Positions 26,862-36,086 of a DNA stretch of 55,700 nucleotides are shown here, in pieces. The translations under genes and the position numbers were made by a program. The DNA is from a virus. Position 1 is the stretch's first letter; every line of letters starts with the position of its first letter. Location: positions 1 through 55,700 of IMG/VR virus record IMGVR_UViG_3300029448_006778; one strand, given 5' to 3'. Below the pieces are notes generated by a model. It searched no databases. It saw only the letters and a list, made by a program, of their open reading frames with translations, and was not told the DNA's origin.

Positions 26862-28247
26862 TTAAAATCCCTCTTTCCCTTGTTCAGGTGGTATTATCTC
26901 TTGACTTATTTCTTTATATACTATTGGTGTTTTATTTAAAACAATATCTAATATAACATTTCTATTATGTATAAATTTTTCTTCCATACTATTGTAAATT
27001 TTATGTAGTTCTTCCTTATCCATTTTCATTACTCTATCAACTTCATCTAAAACCATTTTAAGTCTTTTAACTGGATGTGGTTCATCATCATAACTTTCAT
27101 CAAATAGTTCAGGAAAAGTTTGAAATCCCATTTCTCTTAGTTTTTTCAAACTATATTTTGCATTCACTATTACAAATGGATGATAACACCAAAGTGCATT
27201 TAAAGTTTTTTCTGTTAGGAATATTGTTTCATGTTGATGTAAATCCCAAGTGTTGTATTCAAGTTCATAGTTTGTTTCAGTCACAACACTAAAATATGAA
27301 TCTTTATAAAATTCATAATTAGGACTATATCGACCTTCAAATGATTGAGAATTATCAAATGTTTCCCAATCAATTCTAATTGGAATATTTTTTAAAAATG
27401 TATCATAATAATCTAAAGTATCGAGTTGTGTTAATATTTTTTTAAAATCTTGAAACTCTTCTTTACCCATAGTTTCATCTTTTAAATCATCATTAAAACT
27501 AATTAATCCCTCTTTTTGATATTGTTTTTTTAATAAATGTAATGTTACCAAAATTCTATGTTTCATTGGATTTGCAATTAATGATAATATTTTATTGTTT
27601 CTAATTTCTTTATTCATTTTTAATTGTAATCCATCTGTATCATATAATCTATTATACTCACCAGCCATACTTGATATCCAACCATCCTTATTAATAAAAT
27701 CATTTACACCAAAATATACGAAAGGTAAATAGATATTATCATATATGTTCAGAAGTGGTTTTTTAGTATCATATATCCATTGATTGAAATCTTCTTTATC
27801 AATTATATAATTATCTTCCATTGTAGATCTTGGTAGTAACTCATCTTCCGCTCTCATATTTCTCCACACATCATGTGAATCTAATACATTTAGTGTAGTT
27901 GCATATATGTAGATTTGATCTGGACGAATACCATATAATGAACAAAATTTATAAATAAACTTCCATCTCATTCCCATATCACTACCCTCACCAAAACCAT
28001 CAATTACTATTTTAAAATTAGTATTTGCATTAGATATTAATTTTCTCATATTTTCAACAATATCTTTATTTAAAAAATGTCCATCCAAATCAAAAAGAAA
28101 AAGAGTAAATATATCCCAACCTTTCTCATCAAACATATCATCATAACCATCTTCTATATAATATGTCTTCACTTGAAAATTAGGATCACCTTGATAAAAT
28201 ATCCTAAATAAATTACTACTATGGCCATTGAATCTTATAACATTCAT
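26862..28247 (-). CDS. Putative glycosyltransferase, GT10-like paralogue B
   Basis: The 461-residue member of the five-gene family carries the module at about 319-388: SVVTETN, FLTEKTLNALWCYHPFVIV, LKKLREMGFQTF and DESYDD. An HR-containing block precedes it, ANPMKHRILVTLHLL, at about 225-239. The N-terminal 200 residues differ from its paralogues, as expected if they bind different acceptors. It has no membrane segment. ATGA couples it to the next family member upstream. Donor and acceptor are unknown. Confidence 0.7.
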   Translation of the reverse strand: MNVIRFNGHSSNLFRIFYQGDPNFQVKTYYIEDGYDDMFDEKGWDIFTLFLFDLDGHFLNKDIVENMRKLISNANTNFKIVIDGFGEGSDMGMRWKFIYKFCSLYGIRPDQIYIYATTLNVLDSHDVWRNMRAEDELLPRSTMEDNYIIDKEDFNQWIYDTKKPLLNIYDNIYLPFVYFGVNDFINKDGWISSMAGEYNRLYDTDGLQLKMNKEIRNNKILSLIANPMKHRILVTLHLLKKQYQKEGLISFNDDLKDETMGKEEFQDFKKILTQLDTLDYYDTFLKNIPIRIDWETFDNSQSFEGRYSPNYEFYKDSYFSVVTETNYELEYNTWDLHQHETIFLTEKTLNALWCYHPFVIVNAKYSLKKLREMGFQTFPELFDESYDDEPHPVKRLKMVLDEVDRVMKMDKEELHKIYNSMEEKFIHNRNVILDIVLNKTPIVYKEISQEIIPPEQGKEGF

Positions 28248-29380
28248 ATACTCATTACCTTTTTAAGTTTTTTTAAAACTCTATCACTTTCAACTCTATT
28301 ATCAAAAAAGTGATTTAAATTATGTAATCTAATTTCATTTGTCTTCATTACTTCGGTATGAAACTCATCATCTGACATCTCATTAAATCTTTTAATTTCC
28401 ATAAGTACATGATTTAGTCGGTTTTGCCATTTTGGTTTTGTATCATATGACTCATCAATAATATTTGAATATGTTTTATATCCCATATCTTTTAATCGTT
28501 GTAACGAACCTTGATTTCCCAATAATATAAAAGGTAATCCAAAGTAAAGAGGTCTTAGAGTTTTTTCTGTTAAGAATAAATGATTATCAACATTTGCTTC
28601 ACTCTCCGATACAATATCTATAGAATGTTGTTGATACAATGGTAATAAGTTTTCTTTATGTGGTGTTAACCACTTCATATCCGCAAATGCATGTTTTATG
28701 TTCATATTTAAATGTTGATCTTTATCCATATTATTCATAGTTACTCTCGTATCCTCAAGTATTGGTCCTACTTCTTTTTCATATAATTCCTCTACACTTT
28801 TATAGTTCATATTTTTAAAATTATAAACATCTAAAGGTTTACCATATTCTAATTCTGAATGATTGATATATTTATCTAATTTGTGTTTCTTTATAGATTT
28901 TAAAAATAATTGTCTGTGTTCCTTTAACCTACCATTCATATTTAAAAATCTATATGGTTTTTTATCATTAAGTGTTTTAGTTATTGTATCCAATACTTTG
29001 TCTTTATATTTTGGACTAAAATTCTCTTTTATCGCAACTTCCATAAAATATGCACTAACAATGTTTATCTTATTATCAATTGAATTAATTTTACAATATC
29101 TATCATATTCTGTTTCTAATGAGTCATCACCCATAACCAATATAATTTTATCAGTAGGTAATGAAAATTTTGTAATCCATTTATATAAGTCTTCAAATAT
29201 ATGAAAGTCTGAAACTTCATGTTCGTGTGCAACTACTAAATAATCATATTCAGTAATAAGTTTCCCATTACAATCTTTTAACTTATCTCCATATATTCTT
29301 TCTATATTAATAATAGAAATATTACTATCATATCCTCGTGGATATAAATTATGAAAATAGTTTCCTAACATATAGTTCAT
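28244..29380 (-). CDS. Putative glycosyltransferase, GT10-like paralogue C
   Basis: The 378-residue family member has RFLNMNGRLKEHRQLFL at 144-160 and the C-terminal module at about 253-313: IDIVSES, FLTEKTLRPLYFGLPFILLG, LQRLKDMGYKTY and DESYD. It is the tidiest match in this set to the donor-site layout of GT10-type enzymes. It is joined to paralogue B by ATGA and lies one base after paralogue D. The cluster of three adjacent copies suggests successive transfers in one glycan. Confidence 0.72.
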   Translation of the reverse strand: MNYMLGNYFHNLYPRGYDSNISIINIERIYGDKLKDCNGKLITEYDYLVVAHEHEVSDFHIFEDLYKWITKFSLPTDKIILVMGDDSLETEYDRYCKINSIDNKINIVSAYFMEVAIKENFSPKYKDKVLDTITKTLNDKKPYRFLNMNGRLKEHRQLFLKSIKKHKLDKYINHSELEYGKPLDVYNFKNMNYKSVEELYEKEVGPILEDTRVTMNNMDKDQHLNMNIKHAFADMKWLTPHKENLLPLYQQHSIDIVSESEANVDNHLFLTEKTLRPLYFGLPFILLGNQGSLQRLKDMGYKTYSNIIDESYDTKPKWQNRLNHVLMEIKRFNEMSDDEFHTEVMKTNEIRLHNLNHFFDNRVESDRVLKKLKKVMSI

Positions 29381-29381
29381 A

Positions 29382-30422
29382 TTAGTTACTCGACTCCAAT
29401 TCTGTTAATAATTCTTTTAGTCTATCTATCTGTTCCCATGATAAATCTTTTGCAACCGTCCAATTGTGTTTTAGTCTCTGTTGTATTTCTTTACTATAGT
29501 ACCAATTATGTAATTCGGTTAATGTATATTTTCCACTTATTCTTTTAATATTTTCACATACTTTTGAATATCTCATTTTGTCGTTTTGAATATCATCATA
29601 TGATTCATCAAATATATCAAAAAAAGTTTGAAATCCAAATGACTTTAATACTTTTAAAAAACCTGGTGAACCCAACACGATAAAAGGTTGAAATGCAAGA
29701 ATAGGTTTAAATATTTTTTCATCAAGAAAATCTGTAGTTGCCTGTGCATCTCCATTTGGTAAAGTTACAATATTGATATATGAATCAAAATGTAATGGAT
29801 AATTTATTAATGTAGGATCCATAATAGAGTTTCTTCCCCATTTTTCATCACCATCTAAAAAAATAGGATTATCATCTTTAGTATACGAATAATGTGTCTT
29901 ATTTAAAAGATTAGTTTTTTTAAGAAAACTATACAAATAATCTCTATGTTTCTTTTTTTCTCTATTTAATGATATAAAATATTTTGTTCTTCTAAACTTC
30001 TGTCCTGATTCAAATAGTTCAAGTGTATTACTTGTTGGATTTTTTTCTACCATATGTGTTAACAAATAATTAAAAGTATCGGTATTATTTTTAACACCAA
30101 ACTTTGGAATACTTTTTACCACATCTGGACTTAAAATATAAACTGGATTATTATGATTTAATTCAACTCTTGTACCACCCCAATTACTTGCAGAATCATC
30201 TATTAAAACAACAACTGGTATATGAATATCTTTGAGTACTTTTTTTATAAAATTACCATCGTGATAATCTTTAGTAAATTTCTCACCATTCATAACAAGT
30301 ATATCACCAGTTTCATATTCAAATTCTAAATCTACTACTTCTTTAAATTCTTTATCAATCCACTTTAATATAGTTTTACATAACTTTGGAAAGTTATTTC
30401 CATTATCTAATATATAAATCAT
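29382..30422 (-). CDS. Putative glycosyltransferase, GT10-like paralogue D
   Basis: The 346-residue family member has FISLNREKKKHRDYLYSFL at 149-167 and the shared module at about 215-276: INIVTLPN, FLDEKIFKPILAFQPFIVLG, LKVLKSFGFQTF and DESYDD. TEK is here DEK. No membrane segment is seen. It starts in an ATGA overlap with the epimerase gene upstream. Same caveats as its paralogues: the family assignment rests on short motifs. Confidence 0.7.
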   Translation of the reverse strand: MIYILDNGNNFPKLCKTILKWIDKEFKEVVDLEFEYETGDILVMNGEKFTKDYHDGNFIKKVLKDIHIPVVVLIDDSASNWGGTRVELNHNNPVYILSPDVVKSIPKFGVKNNTDTFNYLLTHMVEKNPTSNTLELFESGQKFRRTKYFISLNREKKKHRDYLYSFLKKTNLLNKTHYSYTKDDNPIFLDGDEKWGRNSIMDPTLINYPLHFDSYINIVTLPNGDAQATTDFLDEKIFKPILAFQPFIVLGSPGFLKVLKSFGFQTFFDIFDESYDDIQNDKMRYSKVCENIKRISGKYTLTELHNWYYSKEIQQRLKHNWTVAKDLSWEQIDRLKELLTELESSN

Positions 30423-31333
30423 TTTTGTAATTCCTCGTAATATTCTATTGTTTCTGTTAATCCCATTTGTAATGTATATTCTCTTTCAAACCCATAGGAT
30501 TTCATTCTATCTGTGTTCATTTGTCTTCTCATATCACCATTTGGTTTTGTTAAATCATACTCTATCTCTGTTCCAAAGTATGTACCAATCACACTTGCAA
30601 TATCTGATATTCTAACTTCTTCACCACTACCAAGATTCACAACATCATTCACTCTATTCTGAACCATATGTATCATTCCACGAGCTACATCTTTTGAATA
30701 TATGAAATCTCGTATTGGTGTTCCATCACCCCAAACATTTAATACTTTATTATGATAACCCTTTTTAATCATTGATGCAATCACGGTAGATTCATCACCA
30801 AAATTATCAAAAGGGCCGTATATGTTTGCTGGTCTAACAATGGATATATTTTTATAATTATTTGTAATACTAACAGCTTCACAACTTAACTCTCCCATTC
30901 GTTTTATGTATGCAGGAATCTTATCGTTCTCACTTGGAACTCTATCCCACACATCATCTTCATTATAAAATTCACTTGGTGGATAAACCCCAACTGAACT
31001 TGTGTAAAGAAACCAATCAGGTTTCCATTTACCAACTGCACGAATCACATTCGTATCAAATTGTAACATTGGTAAGTAATCTTCTGGTCTTTCCTTTACT
31101 CTCAAAGGTGAACCCTTAATACCTGCCAAGTGATATATGTGATCATAATCTGCAATAATACTTGTGTTACTACTATGAGTCATATCTAATCCATAATACT
31201 TTGCGTTACTTGGTAAATCTTGTGGTATGTTGAAATCTTTATCAACTACACCAACCTTATCATAAATTTTAGAACACAACTCTACAAGTTGTCTTCCTAC
31301 CATTCCTCTCCCACCGATTATAAGTGCTTTCAT
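30419..31333 (-). CDS. NAD-dependent sugar epimerase (SDR)
   Basis: The 304-residue protein has the NAD motif GGRGMVGRQL near residue 7, SSVGVYPPSE in the middle, RPANIYGPFDNFGDES and DGTPIRDFIYSKD, all typical of extended SDR epimerases of the GDP-fucose-synthase/GalE kind. The segment that normally holds YxxxK reads IPAYIKRMGE, so the Tyr is two rather than four residues before Lys. It is coupled by ATGA to genes on both sides. It probably converts a nucleotide sugar used by the adjacent transferases. Confidence 0.86.
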   Translation of the reverse strand: MKALIIGGRGMVGRQLVELCSKIYDKVGVVDKDFNIPQDLPSNAKYYGLDMTHSSNTSIIADYDHIYHLAGIKGSPLRVKERPEDYLPMLQFDTNVIRAVGKWKPDWFLYTSSVGVYPPSEFYNEDDVWDRVPSENDKIPAYIKRMGELSCEAVSITNNYKNISIVRPANIYGPFDNFGDESTVIASMIKKGYHNKVLNVWGDGTPIRDFIYSKDVARGMIHMVQNRVNDVVNLGSGEEVRISDIASVIGTYFGTEIEYDLTKPNGDMRRQMNTDRMKSYGFEREYTLQMGLTETIEYYEELQK

Positions 31334-32046
31334 TTTATCTCCTTTAGTAGATATTCAAACCATTCTTTATTTCCTTTATCATTTGGATGGCCATCGTTTT
31401 TTGCATAATAGGAAATATCTTTGTTTTTCAACTCTAAATCTATATAATGTCCACCACAAAAATCTTCCCAAGATATATCAACAAGTGAATCATAAACATT
31501 AAGATATTTTGGAAAGTATTTTGTTGTTAACTCTTTTAACTTACCGATTGAATTAAACATTATATTATCTATATTATTATTTTCAAAAATATTCTGTAAA
31601 GAGATAATAAAGTGATTTGTTTTTTGAACATATTCCTCTTCAGAGAATAAATTTTTAAAGTAAAACTTCCAATGATTATATTCTCGTGTTGGCCATGATT
31701 CAGGTTTGTTATCAACTAATATACTCATAATATCTATTTTTTCATATTCTCTTTCTGGTCTGTTTAACAATGTTTGTGGATGTTTAAATTCAAATCTTGT
31801 TGATTCTGTCCAACCGATAAGAAAAAGTGTATCGTTTAATTTATCTGTATTCTCGTGTATCCAATCAATTGTTTTTCTAAAAATCATTTGATTAGAACCA
31901 CCACCCTCTGATAAATTAATATCTTCTGCACCAAAGTGTTTTGCGAATAATGTGGATACTCTATTCTCTTTATTAGTTGTACCATATCCCTCAGCCCAAC
32001 TACAACCACAAGTAACTATGTATTTGTACTTTAATATTTTGGCCAT
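31330..32046 (-). CDS. SGNH-hydrolase-like protein
   Basis: This 238-residue protein is the third of a three-gene tandem of SGNH-like genes. Near the N-terminus is TCGCSWAEGYG (block I with Ser), then LSEGGGSNQM (block II/III Gly and Asn) and LIGWTESTRF. The C-terminus has YYAKNDGHPNDKGN, giving the block V Asp and His. The order of blocks is that of SGNH/GDSL esterases and acyl-transfer domains. It lacks a signal peptide and is probably cytoplasmic. O-acyl chemistry on a glycan is inferred. Confidence 0.72.
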   Translation of the reverse strand: MAKILKYKYIVTCGCSWAEGYGTTNKENRVSTLFAKHFGAEDINLSEGGGSNQMIFRKTIDWIHENTDKLNDTLFLIGWTESTRFEFKHPQTLLNRPEREYEKIDIMSILVDNKPESWPTREYNHWKFYFKNLFSEEEYVQKTNHFIISLQNIFENNNIDNIMFNSIGKLKELTTKYFPKYLNVYDSLVDISWEDFCGGHYIDLELKNKDISYYAKNDGHPNDKGNKEWFEYLLKEIK

Positions 32047-32732
32047 ACCTTTTCCTTAATTTTTGATTTTTCTTCAATAATATCAAATAAATAATTACTC
32101 CACTTTTTATGATTTACTTTATTAGGATGGCCGTCAATCTTTGAAATATATTCTGTATGTTCAAATGGTGTAGTTGAGTGATTACCACCACAAAATTCTT
32201 CCCAACTCATATCTACAAATCTATCAAAGATATTTTGTGTGGTTTGTAATAATCCTGATGTAGTATCGAATAGTAAATAATTAACATCTTGTTTTTGTAA
32301 AAATGATTCAAATAATATAATATCTCTAATAAATTTTTCTCTCATCAGTTCTTCACTAAAAAAATGTTCTACATAATATTTCCAATGTTTTGCATAATCT
32401 ACTCCATGTTCTTTTACCTGATTATCAAATGATTGTTTATGTGTAAAACTTGTTGGATGTCCTTTATGAAATACTTGATTTATATCATCCCATATATCCC
32501 ATCTATAATATCCTGAAAATCCAATAACAAAATAATGATTTTTGATATTACGATGGTTCAAAATATAATCCATCGTAGTTCTCATAACCCAATCATTTGA
32601 TGCACCACCTTGACAAACATTTTTTTCTGAACATTCCATTAATTTAGATAAGTGATAACTGAATCGTTCATTCTTTTCAACTCCCATTCCCTGTAACCAA
32701 CTTGCTCCATTTACATACAAAGTATTATACAT
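32031..32732 (-). CDS. SGNH-hydrolase-like protein
   Basis: The 233-residue middle gene of the tandem. Block I is YVNGASWLQGMG, followed by VCQGGASNDWVMRT and VIGFSGYYRW, and the C-terminal block V is SKIDGHPNKVNH. A segment MSWEEFCGGNHS is shared with the next gene (ISWEDFCGGHYI), so the two arose by duplication. It overlaps the upstream gene by eight bases and the downstream one by 16. No signal peptide is present. Confidence 0.72.
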   Translation of the reverse strand: MYNTLYVNGASWLQGMGVEKNERFSYHLSKLMECSEKNVCQGGASNDWVMRTTMDYILNHRNIKNHYFVIGFSGYYRWDIWDDINQVFHKGHPTSFTHKQSFDNQVKEHGVDYAKHWKYYVEHFFSEELMREKFIRDIILFESFLQKQDVNYLLFDTTSGLLQTTQNIFDRFVDMSWEEFCGGNHSTTPFEHTEYISKIDGHPNKVNHKKWSNYLFDIIEEKSKIKEKVWPKY

Positions 32733-33375
32733 CTTTAATTACCCTATAAAGTTTTCTAAAAAACATATTATTTGATTTTCTACCAGGATGTGTTTTGTTA
32801 TTACCATAGTCTTCATATTCTAACTTGATATTATTATCTAAATGTTGTGAGTCTTCAATTGATAACAACACACTTGGTATATCTTTTAATAAAATTTTTG
32901 TTGACTCAATATAATTTTCACTTATACTTTTTAATTTTTCTTCACCAATTAATTTAATAAGTTTTTCCCATTTTGAACTCCATGGGCCACCTGGTTCATC
33001 TATAAAATCAAAACGATGGTGGTATGTAAAGTAAACAACTACACATTTTACATTTTTTATATTTGGTAATTCTCTCTTTAAAGTGTTATAAATGTATTCA
33101 TTTGAACACGAACCTTGAGATAAATTAATTAAATTACAATTCATTTTTTCTGATAATCTATGCGACCAAGTATCCTCTATATTTAGTCCTAATCCAAAAG
33201 TGAAACTATCTCCAACCACAACTAAGTTATCATCATACCATTTACCTGAACCATCATATCTATATCCACTTTCATTAAAATGATAATCTGTTTTACTTGA
33301 TGTGTCACCTGCATAATAGTTACTATGGTTACTAATTAGATGTTTTCTATTTCCTATATATTTTAAACTATCCAT
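32725..33375 (-). CDS. SGNH-hydrolase-like protein
   Basis: The 216-residue first gene of the tandem is closest to the textbook GDSL form: VVVGDSFTFGLG at about 51-62 (Ser nucleophile), LSQGSCSNEY (block II/III) and a C-terminal NNKTHPGRKSN with the His of block V. The usual Asp before that His is replaced by Lys-Thr here, so the dyad may differ from its neighbours. It overlaps the transferase gene upstream by eight bases. It probably acts on a glycan or acyl substrate. Confidence 0.74.
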   Translation of the reverse strand: MDSLKYIGNRKHLISNHSNYYAGDTSSKTDYHFNESGYRYDGSGKWYDDNLVVVGDSFTFGLGLNIEDTWSHRLSEKMNCNLINLSQGSCSNEYIYNTLKRELPNIKNVKCVVVYFTYHHRFDFIDEPGGPWSSKWEKLIKLIGEEKLKSISENYIESTKILLKDIPSVLLSIEDSQHLDNNIKLEYEDYGNNKTHPGRKSNNMFFRKLYRVIKDV

Positions 33376-34879
33376 TTACAATTCTTTTCAACTTAACAAA
33401 CATTTCACGATATACATTGTCATTAAAATGATTTATAAAATATTCATGGTTATGTATCATATCTTTTTTTGACTTATAAACTAATTTGTGTAATTCTGTT
33501 CTTGACATTGAACTTAATCTTTTAATATTCTCATATATTATATCAAGTCTATCTCTACCATCTTCAACTTCATCGTATGAATTATCAAAGATATTATCAA
33601 AGGTTTTGAATCCTAATTTTTTTAATGCTCTTATAGTTCCTGGTTCACTTATCGGTATAAATGGTGTACCGAGTGCAAGAGGTCTCCATATCTTTTCTGT
33701 AAATATTGGCCCACAAGATGGTTCATTATAGAAACCACCATCTTCTTTACCAAAATTTCCTGAATATGTTTCACAACATATATCAAAATAAACATTTAAA
33801 TATGATATTGGATTATAATACGGACCATATGTAGTATCATAATGTGTTAGTAATCTTGAACCTTTATCATTTTTTGCAGATTCACTTGAATGTGCAAGTG
33901 TCATAGGATCATCAATTCGTGAAGTTGTGTAATTTATATTATTTAAATCATCCAATTCAATTTCCATCATATCATGTGTTAATGGTAGTATTGGTTTTAA
34001 TGTTTTCATCCACTCATCAAATTCTTTTTTTGGAATAGAACCACACAATTCATATAAATTAAATGCTCTCGTTGAATGTGTTGCATTACCCATTGATGGA
34101 AAGTTTATTTTGTTGTCTTCTTGTATTTCTTGAAAAGAACAATATCCCTTTTTATATAATCCATCTCTTACCAAATTATACATTAGTAAAACTCTTGGTG
34201 TTCTTGGCATAAAATTATTGAACATAAAGTGTTTCGGTCTTAAAAAATATTCTTGATTTAAAATTAAATTACTCCAAATATTATCTTTTGATAATCCTTT
34301 AAAGGAATCATATGCATTTGAACAATGTGTAACAAATGGTATTGCATTAATTTTTTTACTATACTTTCCCCACAATTCATCAACAAGTACATCACCATCA
34401 CTATAAATTATACTTTCATGTGGTATTTGATTTTTGTCTAAGTATTCAATCGTATTTTTTATATTTGACTCTTCCATAATTCTACCCTCAGGAGAAGTAT
34501 CAAACCATATTTTTGCCCTACCACTTTTTATATTCTCAATATGATTACTTGTTAATCCCAATTCTAAAACAAACTTTATCTGATTGTATGGTCCGTGATT
34601 TGATGAATCTGGTTGATATTCAACATATATAAGATATGGTTCATTTTTGTCTAAGAAATCCTCAGTATGATGTATTTTGAATTTATCCTTACCACCATCA
34701 AAAAAATAAAACAAATGTGATAATCCACTACCATATTTATTTTCCTCATCTGAAACATATAATCTCTGTGTTCCCCAAAGTTTCCAATGAGATGTTTTGC
34801 TTCCTGCTTTCCTTGGTTCTTCTGAACCAACTTCATTTCTATCAATTTCACTATATTTAAATGCAATAATATCTAACAT
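33368..34879 (-). CDS. Putative glycosyltransferase, GT10-like paralogue E
   Basis: I start at the ATG at 34879 because AGGAG lies five bases upstream; an ATG at 34903 lies inside the previous gene. The 503-residue protein carries FNNFMPRTPRVLLMYNLV near the middle and the module near residues 375-450: FDICCET, IFTEKIWRPLALGTPFIPI, IRALKKLGFKTF and DNSYD. Of the five paralogues its TEKIW-(x)n-GTPFI block is closest to classical GT10 fucosyltransferases. The N-terminal third is unrelated to the others. Confidence 0.74.
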   Translation of the reverse strand: MLDIIAFKYSEIDRNEVGSEEPRKAGSKTSHWKLWGTQRLYVSDEENKYGSGLSHLFYFFDGGKDKFKIHHTEDFLDKNEPYLIYVEYQPDSSNHGPYNQIKFVLELGLTSNHIENIKSGRAKIWFDTSPEGRIMEESNIKNTIEYLDKNQIPHESIIYSDGDVLVDELWGKYSKKINAIPFVTHCSNAYDSFKGLSKDNIWSNLILNQEYFLRPKHFMFNNFMPRTPRVLLMYNLVRDGLYKKGYCSFQEIQEDNKINFPSMGNATHSTRAFNLYELCGSIPKKEFDEWMKTLKPILPLTHDMMEIELDDLNNINYTTSRIDDPMTLAHSSESAKNDKGSRLLTHYDTTYGPYYNPISYLNVYFDICCETYSGNFGKEDGGFYNEPSCGPIFTEKIWRPLALGTPFIPISEPGTIRALKKLGFKTFDNIFDNSYDEVEDGRDRLDIIYENIKRLSSMSRTELHKLVYKSKKDMIHNHEYFINHFNDNVYREMFVKLKRIVNG

Positions 34880-34887
34880 ACTAACTC

Positions 34888-35583
34888 CTAAAACATTACC
34901 CAATTACCAGTACCATGATGTGGATAATCACTTTTATATTTATAATAAAATACATCTTTAGGTACATCTTGTTTTTTACCCCAAGTTTTATCAACTGGTG
35001 TATTTGTAGAAAGGTTATTATCCTCAATTACAAACTCTAAAGGTAAATCATTGTTACGAGCATATTTATATACCTCGTGAAATATCCCACTTTCAAATGT
35101 CATATCACCAATAAAACACCATACTTTAGGTAATCTATTTTCACGATGTTTTTTATTATCTCTTTTTATAGATAAGGCAGTTCCCAATGCGATTGGTAAA
35201 GTTCCACCTACGATTGATGATGAATAAAATTTCCATTGTTTATCTATTGGATGTGTATCCTTATTTTCAGAATTAAAGTGATTAACACTCATACTCTTAC
35301 CATCCTTAATTTGTCTCATTACATTATCTCTATCTATACCATGTAATAATGCATGATAATGGTTTCTCCAACTACAAAAAACCCAATCCATTTCACTTAC
35401 ATATTGAAAAACCTCTATCAATTGTTCTTCATTATTTGATGCAAGATGGACTGGTGCAGTAATTTCACCATCATTATAAGAATCTGCGACTTCTGTTTCG
35501 AAGTCAATTAAATCTTGTTTAGTTAAAGTTATATCTCTAATAACTCCACCATCTAAAATGTGTTTTGGTATCTGTACACTCAT
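34888..35583 (-). CDS. ThDP-dependent enzyme, alpha-type half (short)
   Basis: The 231-residue protein carries the thiamine-diphosphate motif, GDMTFESGIFHE from Gly159-Asp160 ending near IEDNN at 186-190, the G-D-x(25-30)-N pattern of E1-alpha and transketolase subunits. GGTLPIALGTALSIKR precedes it. The C-terminal domain usual in E1-alpha (about 330 residues) is absent. The beta-type half is fused to a DUF5672 domain at 23053-24363, so I infer the two assemble into one enzyme. It is coupled by ATGA to the RmlC-like gene upstream. Confidence 0.83.
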   Translation of the reverse strand: MSVQIPKHILDGGVIRDITLTKQDLIDFETEVADSYNDGEITAPVHLASNNEEQLIEVFQYVSEMDWVFCSWRNHYHALLHGIDRDNVMRQIKDGKSMSVNHFNSENKDTHPIDKQWKFYSSSIVGGTLPIALGTALSIKRDNKKHRENRLPKVWCFIGDMTFESGIFHEVYKYARNNDLPLEFVIEDNNLSTNTPVDKTWGKKQDVPKDVFYYKYKSDYPHHGTGNWVMF

Positions 35584-36086
35584 TTGTCTCTCCCATATAC
35601 TATTGGATTATCTATTGGCCATTGTATTTTTAACATCGGATCATTCCACTTAACACTAATCTGTTCACTTGTATCAATATACTCATTTGGATAAGATTGT
35701 GTATAGTGAAATACACACTCATCAGTTAAACATAAGTGTCCATTAAGAAAACCTGGTGGAACTAATACACTCATATGATTTCTATCTGATATCAAATAAC
35801 TTTCCCAATTTAAATAATTTACACTATCTTCTCTATAATCAACGACAACTAAATATATTTCACCATACACACAAGTAATGTGTTTCCAAGTTTCGTTGTC
35901 TCCGTGTAAACCTCTTAGGACATTCTTTCTTGAACGAGTGAATTTAGATATTTTTTCTTTTGGTGTTTCATATGAGTTTTCCCAATATGTCCACATCTCA
36001 CCACGATAATCCATATGTGGTTTTGGTGCAAACATTGTTACTTCTGGTAAAACATCTGATTCTTTTTTATCGTATGGGAATGTCAT
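35580..36086 (-). CDS. dTDP-4-dehydrorhamnose 3,5-epimerase-like (RmlC family)
   Basis: A cupin-fold sugar epimerase of 168 residues. VLRGLHGD at 56-63 holds the catalytic His61 of the RGxH block, and VPPGFLNGHLCL matches the block usually read VPxGFAHGF. YLVVVDYRED follows the first block as usual. At 168 residues it is slightly shorter than RmlC (about 180). Neighbouring SDR and ThDP genes suggest it acts on a nucleotide-linked 4-keto sugar. The exact substrate is not determined. Confidence 0.86.
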   Translation of the reverse strand: MTFPYDKKESDVLPEVTMFAPKPHMDYRGEMWTYWENSYETPKEKISKFTRSRKNVLRGLHGDNETWKHITCVYGEIYLVVVDYREDSVNYLNWESYLISDRNHMSVLVPPGFLNGHLCLTDECVFHYTQSYPNEYIDTSEQISVKWNDPMLKIQWPIDNPIVYGRDK

